A stretch of DNA of 64,000 nt, taken from positions 74,173,558-74,237,557 of the forward strand of contig NW_026262668.1 of assembly GCF_021869535.1 (NCBI RefSeq), in the 5' to 3' direction. Both the position numbers and the translations under genes were made by a program. This document shows positions 47,345-59,616 of the stretch, piece by piece; the stretch's first letter is position 1, and every line of letters begins with the position of its first letter. This stretch comes from Mytilus californianus (taxonomy: Eukaryota; Mollusca; Bivalvia; Mytilida; Mytilidae). A model generated the notes under the pieces. It was not told the DNA's origin. It saw only the letters and a program-made list of their open reading frames with translations, and did no database searches.

Positions 47345-48364
47345 ATAATTGATAAATACAAAAGTTGTATTATAGTGGCCATAGGTAAAATGTATAACAT
47401 TTGGCATGTTTATAGTGTATAGTGATATCACAGACAGATTGTAGTAAGGCTCCATCATTTTATTCATTTATCAATAAGATAAGCATACTTTTGAAAGGAT
47501 TAAAATCTCTTTTAAGCAACTTCATTAGCAAAATAATGTTTCTTACCATACCATCTCCTTTTTCAAACAAATAATATATGAAATTCATAAGATTTAATTA
47601 AATGGATCTTACTCGTTGATTTTTTTTCTTCATGAATGGCACCGAACGATTAGATTAATAAGATAAACCAAATATCGAATATGAACTATTATTGTAACCG
47701 CCTTCATGTTATCTGAATTCCACCAGATCTAAAATGGTGGGATTAGTATTGCTTAATCTTTTGTTTCCCGATGCTGTGTTTTGTGGACTTTTTCCCCCTT
47801 AATCTTTTTTCTATGCACCATGGTGTTGTCTGTCCTACTGCGACTTCAGATTTGGATTGCCTCTAGGTATCTTCTTATTTTTTTTAAGGCATACAAGTAT
47901 TAACATTGTGCACTACTGGGAAACATCACTTTCTCCCTTGTTCTCAATACAACATACAAGTAAACTGGGCAAAACAAAGTAAAATAGACAACAAAGGTCC
48001 AAAGTCCTAAGAATTGTGTGTGTTCGTCCTGCCGATGCATGAAAGTTTGGTTTGAACAACCATCAAAATATATTTTTTCTACGGTTTAAATATTATTGGC
48101 CGGAACGTGAGGAGGAACAACACCAATTTAACAAAAACCTTTGGGTTTTTGCAGGGTGGTTGTAATTTAACACGCATGTGCCCTCCTGTTCCGCCGTCTA
48201 CTTAACCTGTAATCTAAAATTCCTGGAATTCTTTTATTCTTTTGTGTTTTAGCACATGTATCAAGCCTGGCTGCAACATCTCAAGTAAGGCAACAGAAGT
48301 CTACCGATGTTCAAATTTAATAAATAGATTGAAATGAAACAAATCAAACTAGTAAGTAAAAATT
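47345..48364. other. No gene; repeat scraps
   Basis: About 47790-47885 ('tgtgttttgtggac', 'accatggtgttgtctgt', 'ctctaggtatcttctta') is a badly decayed reverse copy of the 'cacccgtcgtgtt' family. Nothing else is recognised. Confidence 0.4.
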
Positions 48365-48530
48365 GAGGGAATCACATGAACTCCAAAAGGAGCGATACTG
48401 GGTACGTTGGCAGGGTAAGCATCTCCTGCTATGAATGCATCACCCGCAAATCCAATTCACACTAAGTCAAAATGTCACAATCTGGAACAAGACACAATCG
48501 GTAAAATGACGGATCAGACGACTATACAGC
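48365..48530 (-). repeat. Copy of the 5375-6060 repeat family
   Basis: 'gaactccaaaaggagcgata', 'ggcagggtaagcatctcctg', 'gtcaaaatgtcacaatctgg' and 'acacaatcggtaaaatgacg' match blocks at 5370-5420 and 5990-6060. Confidence 0.65.
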
Positions 48531-49212
48531 TGGTATCTAAAGATTCTTGCTTTACCCTGTTCATTATTCGTAATATTAAAAGATCACAATATCAATGGTC
48601 CACTAATAAGTGTAAAATATGACATTGAAATTTTGATTTTATGAAAGTTTCCTTGCTACGAATAAATCACTTGTTTAGGGAGCAAGGCGGTGGAGATGGG
48701 AAACGTTAACAGCAAATATTAATTATAAAAAAAAAAATCAAGCAAACAAAATGATATAAGAATCTCGTTTTTAATACGCTAACGTTTCTATAGCATGATT
48801 GCAAATTAAACAAAAAATAGCGCGAAGATTCCATTCATACGTTTATCAACCGATCTATTGATCCAATAGCATTTCGAAAAAAGTTATGATTTTCTTCCTT
48901 AAAGATGAATATATTCTGTCAAATCAAATAGCTTTTAATTTGACTAATGTTTTACGTTAAACGTAAAATTAAACATAATCTTGCATGTGGCTGTCATGAT
49001 AATTCAGTGAGAGTGAAACCTCCAATAAATCAATCTGCAGAATGTATTTCGGGAAAAAATCTTTTTCATAGAATTCTCACGTTTCATCTTTCCGGAACAG
49101 CATGATCCGGAATGTATAATCCTTTGCATTATATCAAGACTCACTTAATGATAAGCCTAAAGTCTGCTGGCAAGCTTAAATAAATGGATCAAATCTTCAT
49201 TTCTGAAGTAAT

Positions 49213-49246
49213 ATGGACAAAACAACTCAAAATGCTGCAACTGCAG
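49213..49246 (+). CDS. Candidate short first coding exon, unknown gene
   Basis: The ATG at 49213 opens MDKTTQNAATA, followed by a split codon and a consensus donor (ctgcag^gtaaga at 49247). The short N-terminal peptide with a phase-1 donor is a common layout for first exons. Upstream are 'tgtataatcc' (49112) and 'gcttaaataaatgg' (49169), possible weak TATA elements. No downstream exon can be assigned by eye. I do not recognise the protein. Such ATG-plus-donor pairs also arise by chance, so confidence is low. Confidence 0.25.
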
Positions 49247-49249
49247 GTA

Positions 49250-50288
49250 AGAAATAAATTGTAAAGTATTTATTTGCAATATATTTTGAATGTTTTATTC
49301 GAGATATCTGTATTTTAATTTAAATTTTGAATCATTTAGGTAAGTAACAGTATACTGCAATGATATAGAGGTTTTTAAAATATAATCACCAGCATGCGTT
49401 GCGCTAGTGCATGTGAATCTTTTATTATTTTTGGTCAATGCAGCATTATCTACCAAATTCATTATCACCGAATTAACTCAAACTCTCAAACTTGATGTAC
49501 AACCTACTTTAACCTATATCAGAATTACAAAAAAAGTTGCAAAGGATACAATACACAATGCACGGAACAGTTATTAAGTATCAACATTTCCTCCGTATTT
49601 CATGACCAGACTCCATCTAATAACCCAACTTCTTCACCTCCGAAGATTGCCGATTGTCATTTTACTCCATTACAATACAAAATAGACAGACCTTTACATT
49701 CGGATGATGCACATTCGATAGTATAAGGACGATTTTCCTAGATCTGCTTAAATTTATGTCATAGATAAAACAATAAAAATTATGTAAATCATCTGTTCAC
49801 CTGTAATGAGTTTGGCGGTCCAAATCAGTCAACGAAATAGGTCTTCCTGCTGGCTCTCTAGTCAAAAGTTTCCAGCTGTGACATTCTTTTTTTTTTTTCA
49901 ATAGCTGAACACACGCGCAATTGATCTTTAACTGGGGTCCCATCATATGTCGCACGGACGCAAATGGTCGAATTATTATTTTACAGAATGTACAAGCAAT
50001 ATTGAATCAAACTGTCTTAAAGTAGCGAATTTTTATTCAATATACCGTTGTTGTAAATGTAAAAAAAAAACCAAAAAACATATTTTTTTTCAAATTTTTA
50101 TGTCAAAATTGTAGCTTAAGTCGTTTTTCAAACAGGAGACTACCTAATATTAAGACATCCATTTGATGCACGCGTTTAAGGCATAATCGTTGATTGCTTT
50201 ACTTTAAAAGAAAAAAGTTATTCAAATCTGACCAAATATAAAATATCAAAGAGTTATATTTTCCCAATCTTTTATCCTTGGGCGTGCA
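49250..50288. other. No gene seen
   Basis: AT-rich sequence; it would be intron if the 49213 exon is real. Confidence 0.4.
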
Positions 50289-50660
50289 ATGTATCTTATC
50301 CAGCATTCGATGTCGTGTGTATTAAAATCAGTATCATTCATTTATGCTGACAATTTCTGTTTTAGGAAACATTGTTTATACGACATGAATAACTACTTAA
50401 TAGAATCAACACCGATTCTGCTTAGATATTGTAAATTCACTAGTTTATTTATCTCGGGTTTCCGTGTGTTGTTTTACGGTCATCGATATTTTGTTTTTAC
50501 AACCGGCACGAGTTATATTGAGGGAACCACAAACGGTTTATACATGTTTACACTGAATGTTGATTATTCTAAAACTTTCAAATATGTTAAGTATACAAAA
50601 GATTTACTGCATTTTAATACTTCAAGTCTTGGTATATACATTGTATTTAAAAATAAATAA
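50289..50660 (+). CDS. Uncharacterised 123-codon ORF
   Basis: One of the longest ORFs in the window. The translation is rich in Phe, Tyr, Leu and Ser, with a mildly hydrophobic middle (about residues 38-60) and a C-terminal part with GTSYIEGTTNGLYMFTLN. No known motif, signal peptide or repeat is visible. It overlaps no recognised mobile element. Downstream 'aaaaataaataaattaaaag' could serve as a polyadenylation signal (AATAAA-like), but the composition is what AT-rich DNA gives by chance. I consider it doubtful. Confidence 0.15.
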   Translation: MYLIQHSMSCVLKSVSFIYADNFCFRKHCLYDMNNYLIESTPILLRYCKFTSLFISGFRVLFYGHRYFVFTTGTSYIEGTTNGLYMFTLNVDYSKTFKYVKYTKDLLHFNTSSLGIYIVFKNK

Positions 50661-51194
50661 ATTAAAAGACACGTTTAATCACACTTAAAATAATGTGTAT
50701 GATTGTACTGATACATGTCTATGTTGACATAATAACCTAGTGTAACAAATTATCTTGTGTTTCTATATTGTGAATATATTGTTTAAATCATGGATATTTA
50801 TATTGAAACACAGATACGGTAACCGAAATAAAAAATGTAAGAACAAATTTAAATTATAAGGGGACAATCATTCAGTTTAAATTAGGGGACAGGAGGACTA
50901 TGAAATTTGGAAAATATTTTGAGCAAACAAATGAAAAAAAAAACCTCGTGCAGCATTGTCTCAAATGGGCTTTCAAATCAAAATATTCAGTTTAACAGTA
51001 AATAGACCACATTGATTGAAATGACATCCTTCATTATAAACAAAAGATTATTTGCTATACGTTTTCCGTTAATAATAAATGTCAAATGAATATAAATGTT
51101 TAAACTAAAGTTACTTTGTTTTACTTAGAAGAAAATTTAATAAGTTATTTTTCTTTCATGAGACAAATGAACTGAACCTAAACAAATGAGGAAA

Positions 51195-52130
51195 ATTATA
51201 GACCAATTCAGTCGACAAGTACCTGAACTATAGACCAATCCAGTCGACAAGTACCTGAACTATAGACCAACCTAGTCGACAAGTACCTGAACTATAGACC
51301 AACCCAGTCGACAAGTACCTGAACTATAGACCAATCCAGTCGACAAGTACCTGAACTATAGACCAACCCAGTCGACAAGTACCTGAACTATAGACCAACC
51401 CAGTCGACAAGTACCTGAACTATAGACCAATCCAGTCGACAAGTACCTGAACTATAGACCAACCAAGTCGACAAGTACCTGAACTATAGACCAATCCAGT
51501 CGACAAGTACCTGAACTATAGACCAATCCAGTCGACAAGTACCTGAACTATAGACCAACCCAGTCGACAAGTACCTGAACTATAGACCAACCCAGTCGAC
51601 AAGTACCTGAACTATAGACCAATCCAGTCGACAAGTACCTGAACTATAGACCAACCAAGTCGACAAGTACCTAAACTATAGACCAATCCAGTCGACAAGT
51701 ACCTGAACTATAGACCAATCCAGTCGACAAGTACCTGAACTATAGACCAACCCAGTCGACAAGTACCTGAACTATAGACCAACCCAGTCGACAAGTACCT
51801 GAACTATAGACCAATCCAGTCGACAAGTACCTGAACTATAGACCAACCAAGTCGACAAGTACCTGAACTATAGACCAATCCAGTCGACAAGTACCTGAAC
51901 TATAATAGACCAATCCAGTCGACAAGTACCTGAACTATAGACCAATCCAGTTGACAAGTACCTGAACTATAATAGACCAACCCAGTCGACAAGTACCTGA
52001 ACTATAGACTAACCCAGTCGACAAGTACCTGAACTATAGACCAATCCAGTCGACAAGTACCTGAACTATAGACCAACCCAGTCGACAAGTACCTGAACTA
52101 TAGACCAATCCAGTCGACAAGTACCTGACA
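51195..52130 (+). repeat. 32-bp minisatellite, 29 units, with 6-unit higher-order repeat
   Basis: The unit is 'gaccaatccagtcgacaagt' plus 'acctgaactata'. Units differ mainly at the four bases after 'gacca'. Calling atcc=T, accc=C and acca=A, units 6-23 read CCTATT three times, starting at 51361, 51553 and 51745 (period 192). Units 1-5 and 24-29 do not follow it. Two units (at about 51905 and 51970) carry a 3-base 'ata' insertion. The array starts after unique DNA and ends abruptly at 'cctgacaaaagacacc'. Confidence 0.95.
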
Positions 52131-54118
52131 AAAGACACCAGTGGGAAATCTATTGTCAAACTATTACCTCACCTGCAAACACTGAATACTTGGTGTTTTC
52201 AATGTTTGCCCCGTTTTAGAATGGACAATATTAATTATAAATTCACAAGAACACGTTCTGGTAAATCGTAAAAATAAAAATAATTTCCAAATAATGTTTT
52301 CATTTCCTCCTAAGGTAGCAAACGACGAGTATATACGCTATATGACTTTTTATGTAGAATTGGTTTAAAAGGTTCCTATGCGAATACATTCCTGGAGTTC
52401 CAAATTTAAATTTATTTTTTACTGGCTGTTTACATATCTGTAACATGCCATTTATCTGTATATGTATGCAGCTAGATCAGAGAAGTTCGTATTTGCTGTT
52501 TTTGCTATCAATGTGCCACTAAAAAAAAACCCGAAATGAAAATGAAAAAGAAAACTGGTACAGCTTCAAAAAACGTAAGTGGGCGTATCGGATGAACGTT
52601 TACCTTATCTGACCCAGTCAATGGATAGTCACAACAGGTCAATGGATGGTCACATCCACGTTGTTATGGGTTTGGTAATAAACTTAAGAATTAATCGTCT
52701 AATCGATCAGTATTTAGATATTATGAAAAGTCATGCTATCATATAAATTCGAATATTTAATACAAAATACAGTGTTTTGTAATTTTCCAAAGCTGGGTTA
52801 GATCTTCAGAATCTGAGGCATAACTGAACACGATTGTGCTCAAATTGTTCATTTGTGTTTGAAATAGTCTTATTGATTATCATGAGAGTTTAGAAACCTC
52901 AAACAGTGACTAACAATACGAGCTGTATTGTCTCTGTGTAAATTATAGGTCTAAAACATTTATAATACAGATCAAAACTATTAACCGTGATGTTCTATTA
53001 TTTGGCATTTCATAAAAAAAAAATCTAAAGCGTTTAGCTTAACAAGACCATAACTGTAGAAATTAAATTTAGTTTGATCTTACGCAGCATAGAATTATTA
53101 TATAAATTCATTAATTGATAAATGACTGGAAATATAACAGATTCAATGCAATTTAATAATAATATGAACATCCAATGAACAAAGAATTATGATAACTAAA
53201 GTCAAATGATATTCAAATGTAAAAAAAAGTTGAATATGTTTATATACTTGAATGGCTAAGTTTTACTATAAAAGACGTGTACATAGACTTTCTTTTAACA
53301 GAAAATCCTTTATCTTATCAAAATCTTCAGAAATGTACTGCTATCGAATTAATGTCTTCCCGTACTCTAATTTGCCGATAGCTTTTCCGTATGCAGTGAC
53401 GACCTTAACCACGAGAAGCTATTGATTTGACTAGCAAAATATTTGTCTAGAGTGAAATGTGTCACGCTTAAACCAAAGGGAGACACTTTATTACATAAGG
53501 AATTAATTTTAGTATTATAGTCATTATCGACCAAGTTAATTCGCGTCTTGAAATATCAGTGAACAAAAGACGAACAGCAATAACTTTTAAAATGCAGCTG
53601 CGTTATGAGATGTAGCAATCTCCTGATTAAAGTGAAAGCCATTTGAAAGTTGATCATTAAGTTTAAATATTCATTCATCTGCTGTTAATATAATCTGAGC
53701 TATTTCATGTCTTAAAACGAATGGCAAAAATGCACATCTTAGTTATTCTGGTTTGCATTTTCTGCATTAAACTTAAAATTATCTTAACGTGTGTTGGAAT
53801 AAATTCAAAGTTTGATGTCATTATAGTTTTTATACCTTATTTTCATTTAAACATATTTTATTTGTTATTACATATAACAAAAAGGACCAGACACAAGTTA
53901 TCACAACTTAGATAGTCCTCTCCTAAATATAATAAATTATAATATATAAATATAAAGACATGCAACAACAACATTAGATGATTATAGATTTGTACAGTAG
54001 TTACAGGAAATAAGAAAGTTCACAATTTCCCAAAAAGATAAACAACAGTCCTACATCAAAAAGCTTATTCATCTACATACTAAACTATATCAGTTAAAAA
54101 AAAAAGAAAAATATCTTT
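52131..54118. other. No gene seen
   Basis: AT-rich DNA. 'ggtcaatggatggtcacatcc' near 52640 repeats 'agtcaatggatagtcacaac' just upstream. The ORF at 53721-53915 has hydrophobic stretches typical of T-rich DNA. The part near 53880-54118 is probably the 3' untranslated end of the LINE that ends at 54119. Confidence 0.4.
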
Positions 54119-54448
54119 CTAAAGGTCAAAACGTTCACTTTTCCGAATAAAATGCAAGACTTCTTTAATTAAGGATGTATTTTGACTAAGAGTTAAATTT
54201 TCGTTTCCATTTAGTAAAGTACCAAGATCTAAAGACGGGACAAAAAGTAGTTTGTTTAAAAGGTGAGTTCTGATTTGTGCATAAAGCGGACATTAAAAGA
54301 AAAAAATGAAATCTGTCTTCAATCAGACTGAAGCACCGACAGCTTTGATAATTTATTATATTGAATCTAAAAAGGTCATAATTTAGAGTTGAACATGCAT
54401 GTCTAAGCCTTGTTAATATAATGTTTGCCTTACGTTCTCCAATATAAT
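54119..54448 (-). pseudogene. LINE ORF2 C-terminus, downstream piece
   Basis: Minus strand, starting at the insertion border. YIGERKANIILTRLRHACS and LNYDLFRFNI are followed by a Cys/His block (CRCFSLIEDRFHFF), a remnant of the CCHC-like C-terminal motif of CR1/Jockey-type LINEs. After a frame change the usual closing stretch SLIKEVLHFIRKSERFDL ends at the stop 54121-54119. The upstream half of the same domain is at 59682-60010 on the same strand. The two join in register if the 5.2-kb insertion is removed. The copy is dead through frameshifts. Confidence 0.85.
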
Positions 54449-54817
54449 GGACTCTCATCCAACTTGAAGTATAACTTGGAATATGAAGGATGAGAGTCAT
54501 TCTAGTAATGGAGCCTGAGGCTCAAGAGGATGTAACTATAGCATTCATTTCCCGATGTACAACGAGGCATCTCATTTAAAAGAGGTCAAAATCCTTGACC
54601 TATGGATATGACGTAGCTATACCTAGCTATAAATACTGCGGCTATTACCTGTGCCAATCATGATTCAAAGTTTGTTTGTGCAACCAAAACAATTGGGATG
54701 GGCAAACAGTACCCTCCAAACTGGGTGGGTAAATTGTTACATCCTCTTGAGCCTCAGGCTCCATTACTAGAATGACTCTCATCCTTCATATTCCAAGTTA
54801 TACTTGGATGAGAGTCC
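54449..54817. repeat. Nested palindrome: short inverted repeats around a MITE
   Basis: 54449-54498 (ggactctcatcc ... ggatgagagtc) is repeated in reverse at 54774-54817. Each copy has inverted ends of its own. Between them lies the MITE 54499-54773. Together they give arms of about 85 bp. The unit directly borders the LINE on the left and the large element on the right. Confidence 0.85.
54499..54773. mobile_element. 275-bp MITE carrying a promoter-like module
   Basis: Perfect 38-bp TIRs (54499-54536 and 54736-54773; outermost bases attctagtaatggagcctg). The interior 54530-54660 is nearly the same as the reverse complement of 59518-59650, the right end of the neighbouring large element. It includes AGGTCA-7-TGACCT (54583-54601), atgacgtag (54608-54616) and TATAAATA (54628-54635). 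It is therefore a short derivative of the same family as the 54818-59681 element. Confidence 0.9.
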
Positions 54818-54849
54818 ATTCTACTAATTACGCTCCTCGGCTCTTCGAG

Positions 54850-57800
54850 GATGTAACTATATATAGCATATTCAAAGTGTTGGCACAAACAAGTAGTTCC
54901 CTTAACAACTAACAAAGAGCAAATCAGAATTTGCTGAATCAGTCCAGAATATACTGGAGACTCAGATAGTAGTCAATCTAACTAATCTTTCTGACTTAAT
55001 AATAAATATAATCTTAATATTAAGTTAAAGTACCAATATTGTATACCAATACCAATAGGTATAAAAAATAAATAGTTTCAAAAACATTCAATTTTGAAAA
55101 TAAATATACAACAAAATATCTATTTCTCTCAATATATTTTGTAGTCTGAATTTCACTATTTTCAAGAATAATAACTTATTCTAGACATTCAAGACAAATT
55201 CTCTTAACTATATAAAGAGCATAACACTCATACCACATCTTCCTATATCTATATCACAAGTTTTGAATTTTCAAAAAAAACATTTGCCTGATACTTGCTT
55301 AGTAATACAAACCATTAATTGTATATCTAAATATCTACTGACATATTATTCGGCAACACTTTTCTTAAACATTTGAAAGTGTTTTAATTCTTTAGCCCTT
55401 CTTTTTTGTACACTTTTGAAATGACACTCTCTGTAGTTCAGATGTGTATGAAAAAACAAGAATTTGAAGACAAATTCAGGAGACAGTAGTTTAAGTAACG
55501 ATGTAAACACTGCCAGATACAGATTTTCATTAGCCTTCTGAAGTTTTCAATATTATGTATATCTGATTCTAATATTAATCCATGGTAAATATCTAGTATA
55601 TTTACAAGCTAAAAACTGTCACTGCAAGTTCTACAAGTATTATCTCTTTGCATGACATTTGCAATTCAGTCTGTCTTTAATATTGTAAGAACAGAAAAAT
55701 TGATTCAAAAGCTCAAGTAAACAACGAAAGCTTCAAATAGTGTTAATATTCATAACTTTAACATAACTTAGCAATCAAAAACTCCTCTATGAGTCATATT
55801 AAAAAATCATGAATAGGTGATTACTGTCACAATAAGGTCACCTGTTAATTAAAGGTTGACTTATTTAAAGCTACATGTAGATGTCAAAGATGATCAGTCT
55901 CTACTGTAGATCTTATTCAGGACACTTAATAAAGTGATTATATTTACAAATTTCTTCTTATTCATTTGTATCTGGAATATACCAACTACAATATAGTATT
56001 TGATGTCTGGTTCAGTAAATTTACATTCCATGTTTGTTTATGACAATGAGTATGTAGTATATGAATAGTATATATATATATCAAACAGTATTGATAATAA
56101 ATTGAATCTTAAAGTCCAACACTTCATACAGACTAGGTCTAGTAGACATATACATACTGCATCTAATGTAACATTCTGAAGTAAATCATCTCAAAAGTAT
56201 CATCGTTATGATATTTCATTAAGTATAAACATATTATACAAAAAACAGTATAGCTATTTAATATCTTATGTTATAAGAATTAATATAGATCAATATATCC
56301 AGAACTAAAACTTGATCCAGCATGTTTTAAAATCCTAAGATTTAAGTAATACTGTTCTGTGAACACTCATCTGCTAATCTGATAATTTTCTTAAAAAAGA
56401 ACTGGAGAAGGGTTACAAAGTTTATACTTCATTGTAAACTGTCACATTTGAAAATGACCTTCACCCATCCTGATATCCATACACATGTTGGATATTTAAA
56501 AGGAATATAACTATTACTGTATATTAACCTATATCAGTCAAGACTTGAACTGCTCCTGTACAATATTCTTATGATACATCTTACATGTACTATTTTTCTA
56601 TATATATACATCTAATGTTATATATGGCTATGTTATATTTAGAGCAATATAACTACATGTAATTAAGAAGAGTAATTTCTAATTGAACTGAAAAGAAAAT
56701 CCAGTGTACATGTACAGATTTAGGTGGTAAGCAAAATATAAGTTTGCAATTTGTTTTGCAAATTCTAATGCTTTATAGAATACTTTCCAAAGTTGCATTT
56801 CTCGATGGAGCATGAAAATATATATATATATATATATTTCATACTATGAATATGTCAATTCTTATTAACTGATGATACAAAAGCATCAGTATAGCAATTC
56901 TATTTCAAGTTCATGGAATCTAGAAAGATCATCATTTTCTATTTTAATTTCCATCATGGATTTCAATAATACAGATGCATAGATGCAATATAATCATTTG
57001 ATTATCATTATAGAAACTTTTTAAATTCTACATAAATTCATGTAATACTACTTTCTTCAGTACTTGCTATCTGACATGAAAATGTGTAGGGGATAAGTCC
57101 CCTAAACACTTGTATACAATTGTTTACAGAGATATGACTTAGCCAATAACAAGGCAACACTTAGTCACATAAAGATTAGTGATGCACATATCCAATGTAC
57201 ATTATAATATTCCTTTTTTAAAAGGAAAATAAGTCAGATATTTCATGTCCAACATCAAAGCAAAATTTGCATGTTGAGAGAAAAATCTTCCTGTTTTCAT
57301 TTGTATAGTTCTTTAACATTCATTTCTGCTACCATTTGCAATCTAATAAATTTATTATAGCTTATCATCTCTAGTATCATTACTGAGATTGTAAAGCACT
57401 ATTTGTCTTATCAAAATAAGCACATTTATACAATATTTTCTGCAAGTCAAAATAGGGACTTTTGAAAAGAATCTTCCTTTCTTGGCAGAATCTAAATAAT
57501 TTTTATAGCTGTATCTCAAACTATATTTTACAGTAAAAAGTTGTTTACTATTACTGATACCTTGTAGACAGCAAGATCAGGATCTACAATTGTGTTCTGA
57601 TTAGTGAGAACAATAACTTTGAACTATTTCTTCAGAAAAGAGTAACTGTTTATCTATTCTACATGTTCTAAGTCTATGTTTGTTATATTCATAATTAATG
57701 TTATAACAATGCCAAGATATAAGACTAAAAACTCTATTGTCTTATTTCAACTATGTGAGGATATCTTTTATAAAGACATGGTAATAAATGTACATGAATG

Positions 57801-59040
57801 TATCATTTTACATATGTCAAATAATTTTATTCATAATCTGAAATCTACATTGATGAATTTCAAGGTAAAGATAAAACCATCCAATGGAAATTATTTTTAT
57901 TTCCTTCTACACTATGCATATATAAGGAAGTTTTTAACGACCTTGACTGACTATACAGCCCTTGCATGGTTGGTAACACTATGCATGTCATATATGTCAA
58001 CATCATAAAAAGTATCCATGAAAAAAGGAATTTACATCTGACCAATGCATGTCAGTCATATAAATTTTTCAGAAGATCCTTTGATCTTTCTTTTTTAATA
58101 TTTGATATCAACTAGTATTTTTTGATATGTTGGCAACATACTTCTCACAATTTACAACATTATTATCATATTGTACTTTTTCTTTTTCAAAGGCAAAGAA
58201 CTAAAGTTAACAATGAGCAATGCTCCTCTGCTTTATTTTTTGCCAAGATAAAGATATAAAATCTTGCAGGATATTGTTTGTTTATCTTAATCATCCATAG
58301 TAAAGACATGAGATTAACTTCATATACAGAATTATGCAACAAAAGTTTGCATTTTAAAACTGCATCGTTGCAGATTTCTTCAAACAATAATAATTGTTTT
58401 ACTATTATTTTCTACAGCATGTTTCTACTTAATCAATTGTTTGTTAGTGGCATGTTAAATGCTTTATAAGGAACTTGCTAATGTTCCCCCTCGACCTATT
58501 TCTTGTCAAGTTTACCGTGATATTCCACTGGCCTCTCAATATTCAGATATTAAATATCAATCACATAATATTATTTCTGTAAATGTTTCAACTGTAACAC
58601 AGTTTATTTCTCACTAAGAACTTATTTTGAAGCCTTAAATGGCTTTGTATATTACAGATACACATATTCTTGATAGTTTCAACAATATTGTAAGTTCATT
58701 TGAAACTATTGTCACATTTATGACACACCAAGGACTTATAAAAGTCTCTAGGCTCATTAACTGCTTTAGACAAATAAGCTTTTAAAAATTAGCTATTTGA
58801 TCATTATTTGATATAACATATCTTTAGCAAAGGTTTTCAGATACCTTAGATTGGAAGTGGCACATACTGCCTTCCGTATTTTCACTAACTTTGTCTATTT
58901 ATAGTAACACACATACAGGTGTATATCGACAAGTAGTCTAGCATATTCCAATGCACTACATTACAGTTTCTTATATTGGAATAAGAAATGTATTATAATC
59001 ACAACATTTTGTGATAATAAAATCTCAAATATATTTGCTA
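54850..59040 (-). other. 4.2-kb CpG-depleted AT-rich tract
   Basis: I count 11 CG dinucleotides by eye in about 4.19 kb, against 23 in the adjacent 59101-59610. The change at about 59050 is sharp. In bivalves, heavy CpG loss marks bodies of germline-methylated genes, so this looks like intron or UTR from such a gene. ORFs inside it (57676-58008 +, 58187-58387 -, 58278-58469 +) have no recognisable domain. A (TA)n tract lies at 56818-56838. No tRNA, rRNA or mitochondrial sequence was recognised. Confidence 0.7.
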
Positions 59041-59122
59041 TATTTTCTATAAATTATACGTCACTACGTGGGTACATTATAGCAAGAATATACGAGTACA
59101 CCTTCGTACATTTTGCACTTAC

Positions 59123-59515
59123 CTTGAAAATCAAGAAAGATATTCTACTCATATACTTCCGTATAGAGATTCATTCGTGTTAAAATAACAACGATAATGT
59201 ATCAATTTATTTAGACGAACAAATATAAAAATTATTAAAAAGAGAACACGTTCGGTCCACCATTGATTACGTGATAAGCACCTGTGTGTTACACGCCACA
59301 GTACACGTGTATTTTTAGAACAAGGTTTAGAAAATAGAACAACGATAAAATACGTTGTATTTAACGAAGTTCAACTTGGATATAAAGTTCTCAAGATAAC
59401 TAATGCTTATAAAACATTTTTTACTGGAACAACGTTCTCAGTTTTACAAAATCTTAAAATTCTGGACGTCGTCTCAGATTATAACGAGTTAGACACCTCG
59501 CTGCTCGAAAAATAA
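59123..59515 (-). CDS. Candidate first exon inside the element
   Basis: Minus strand. Transcription from the TATA box at 59550-59543 would start near 59515. The exon would end at 59123 with a consensus donor (tttcaag^gtaagtg). The last ATG before the donor, at 59152-59150, encodes only MSRISFLIFK before the splice site, so most of the exon would be 5' untranslated. An upstream ATG (about 59264) opens an 18-codon frame. The exon is CpG-normal, whereas the presumed intron to its left is CpG-depleted, the pattern of an unmethylated promoter and first exon followed by a methylated gene body. Downstream exons are not identified. The protein is unknown. Confidence 0.35.
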
Positions 59516-59542
59516 TATGATTGGCACAGGTAATAGCCGCAG

Positions 59543-59616
59543 TATTTATAGCTAGGTATAGCTACGTCATACCCATAGGTCAAGGATTTTGACCTCTTTT
59601 AAATGAGATGCCTCGT
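59543..59616 (-). promoter_or_regulatory. TATA box plus palindromic AGGTCA site, leftward
   Basis: TATAAATA on the minus strand (59550-59543) lies downstream of 'ctacgtcat' (CRE-like, 59562-59570) and of AGGTCAAGGATTTTGACCT (59577-59595). The last is two AGGTCA half-sites inverted with a 7-bp spacer; AGGTCA is the standard nuclear-receptor half-site. The same set, same order and spacing, is in the MITE at 54583-54635. This is motif reading only; activity is inference. Confidence 0.5.

Noticed and set aside
51195..52130. CRISPR-like appearance of the 32-bp repeats
   Set aside because: Units are head to tail with no unique spacers, no cas genes and a eukaryotic setting. It is a minisatellite.
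57676..58008. 110-codon plus-strand ORF in the CpG-poor tract
   Set aside because: Composition is typical of AT-rich chance frames, there is no domain, and the strand is opposite to the promoter-like module.
54850..59040. Nuclear mitochondrial insertion or viral genome
   Set aside because: No mitochondrial genes, tRNAs, capsid, polymerase or long ORFs are recognisable, and the CpG loss alone does not support either.
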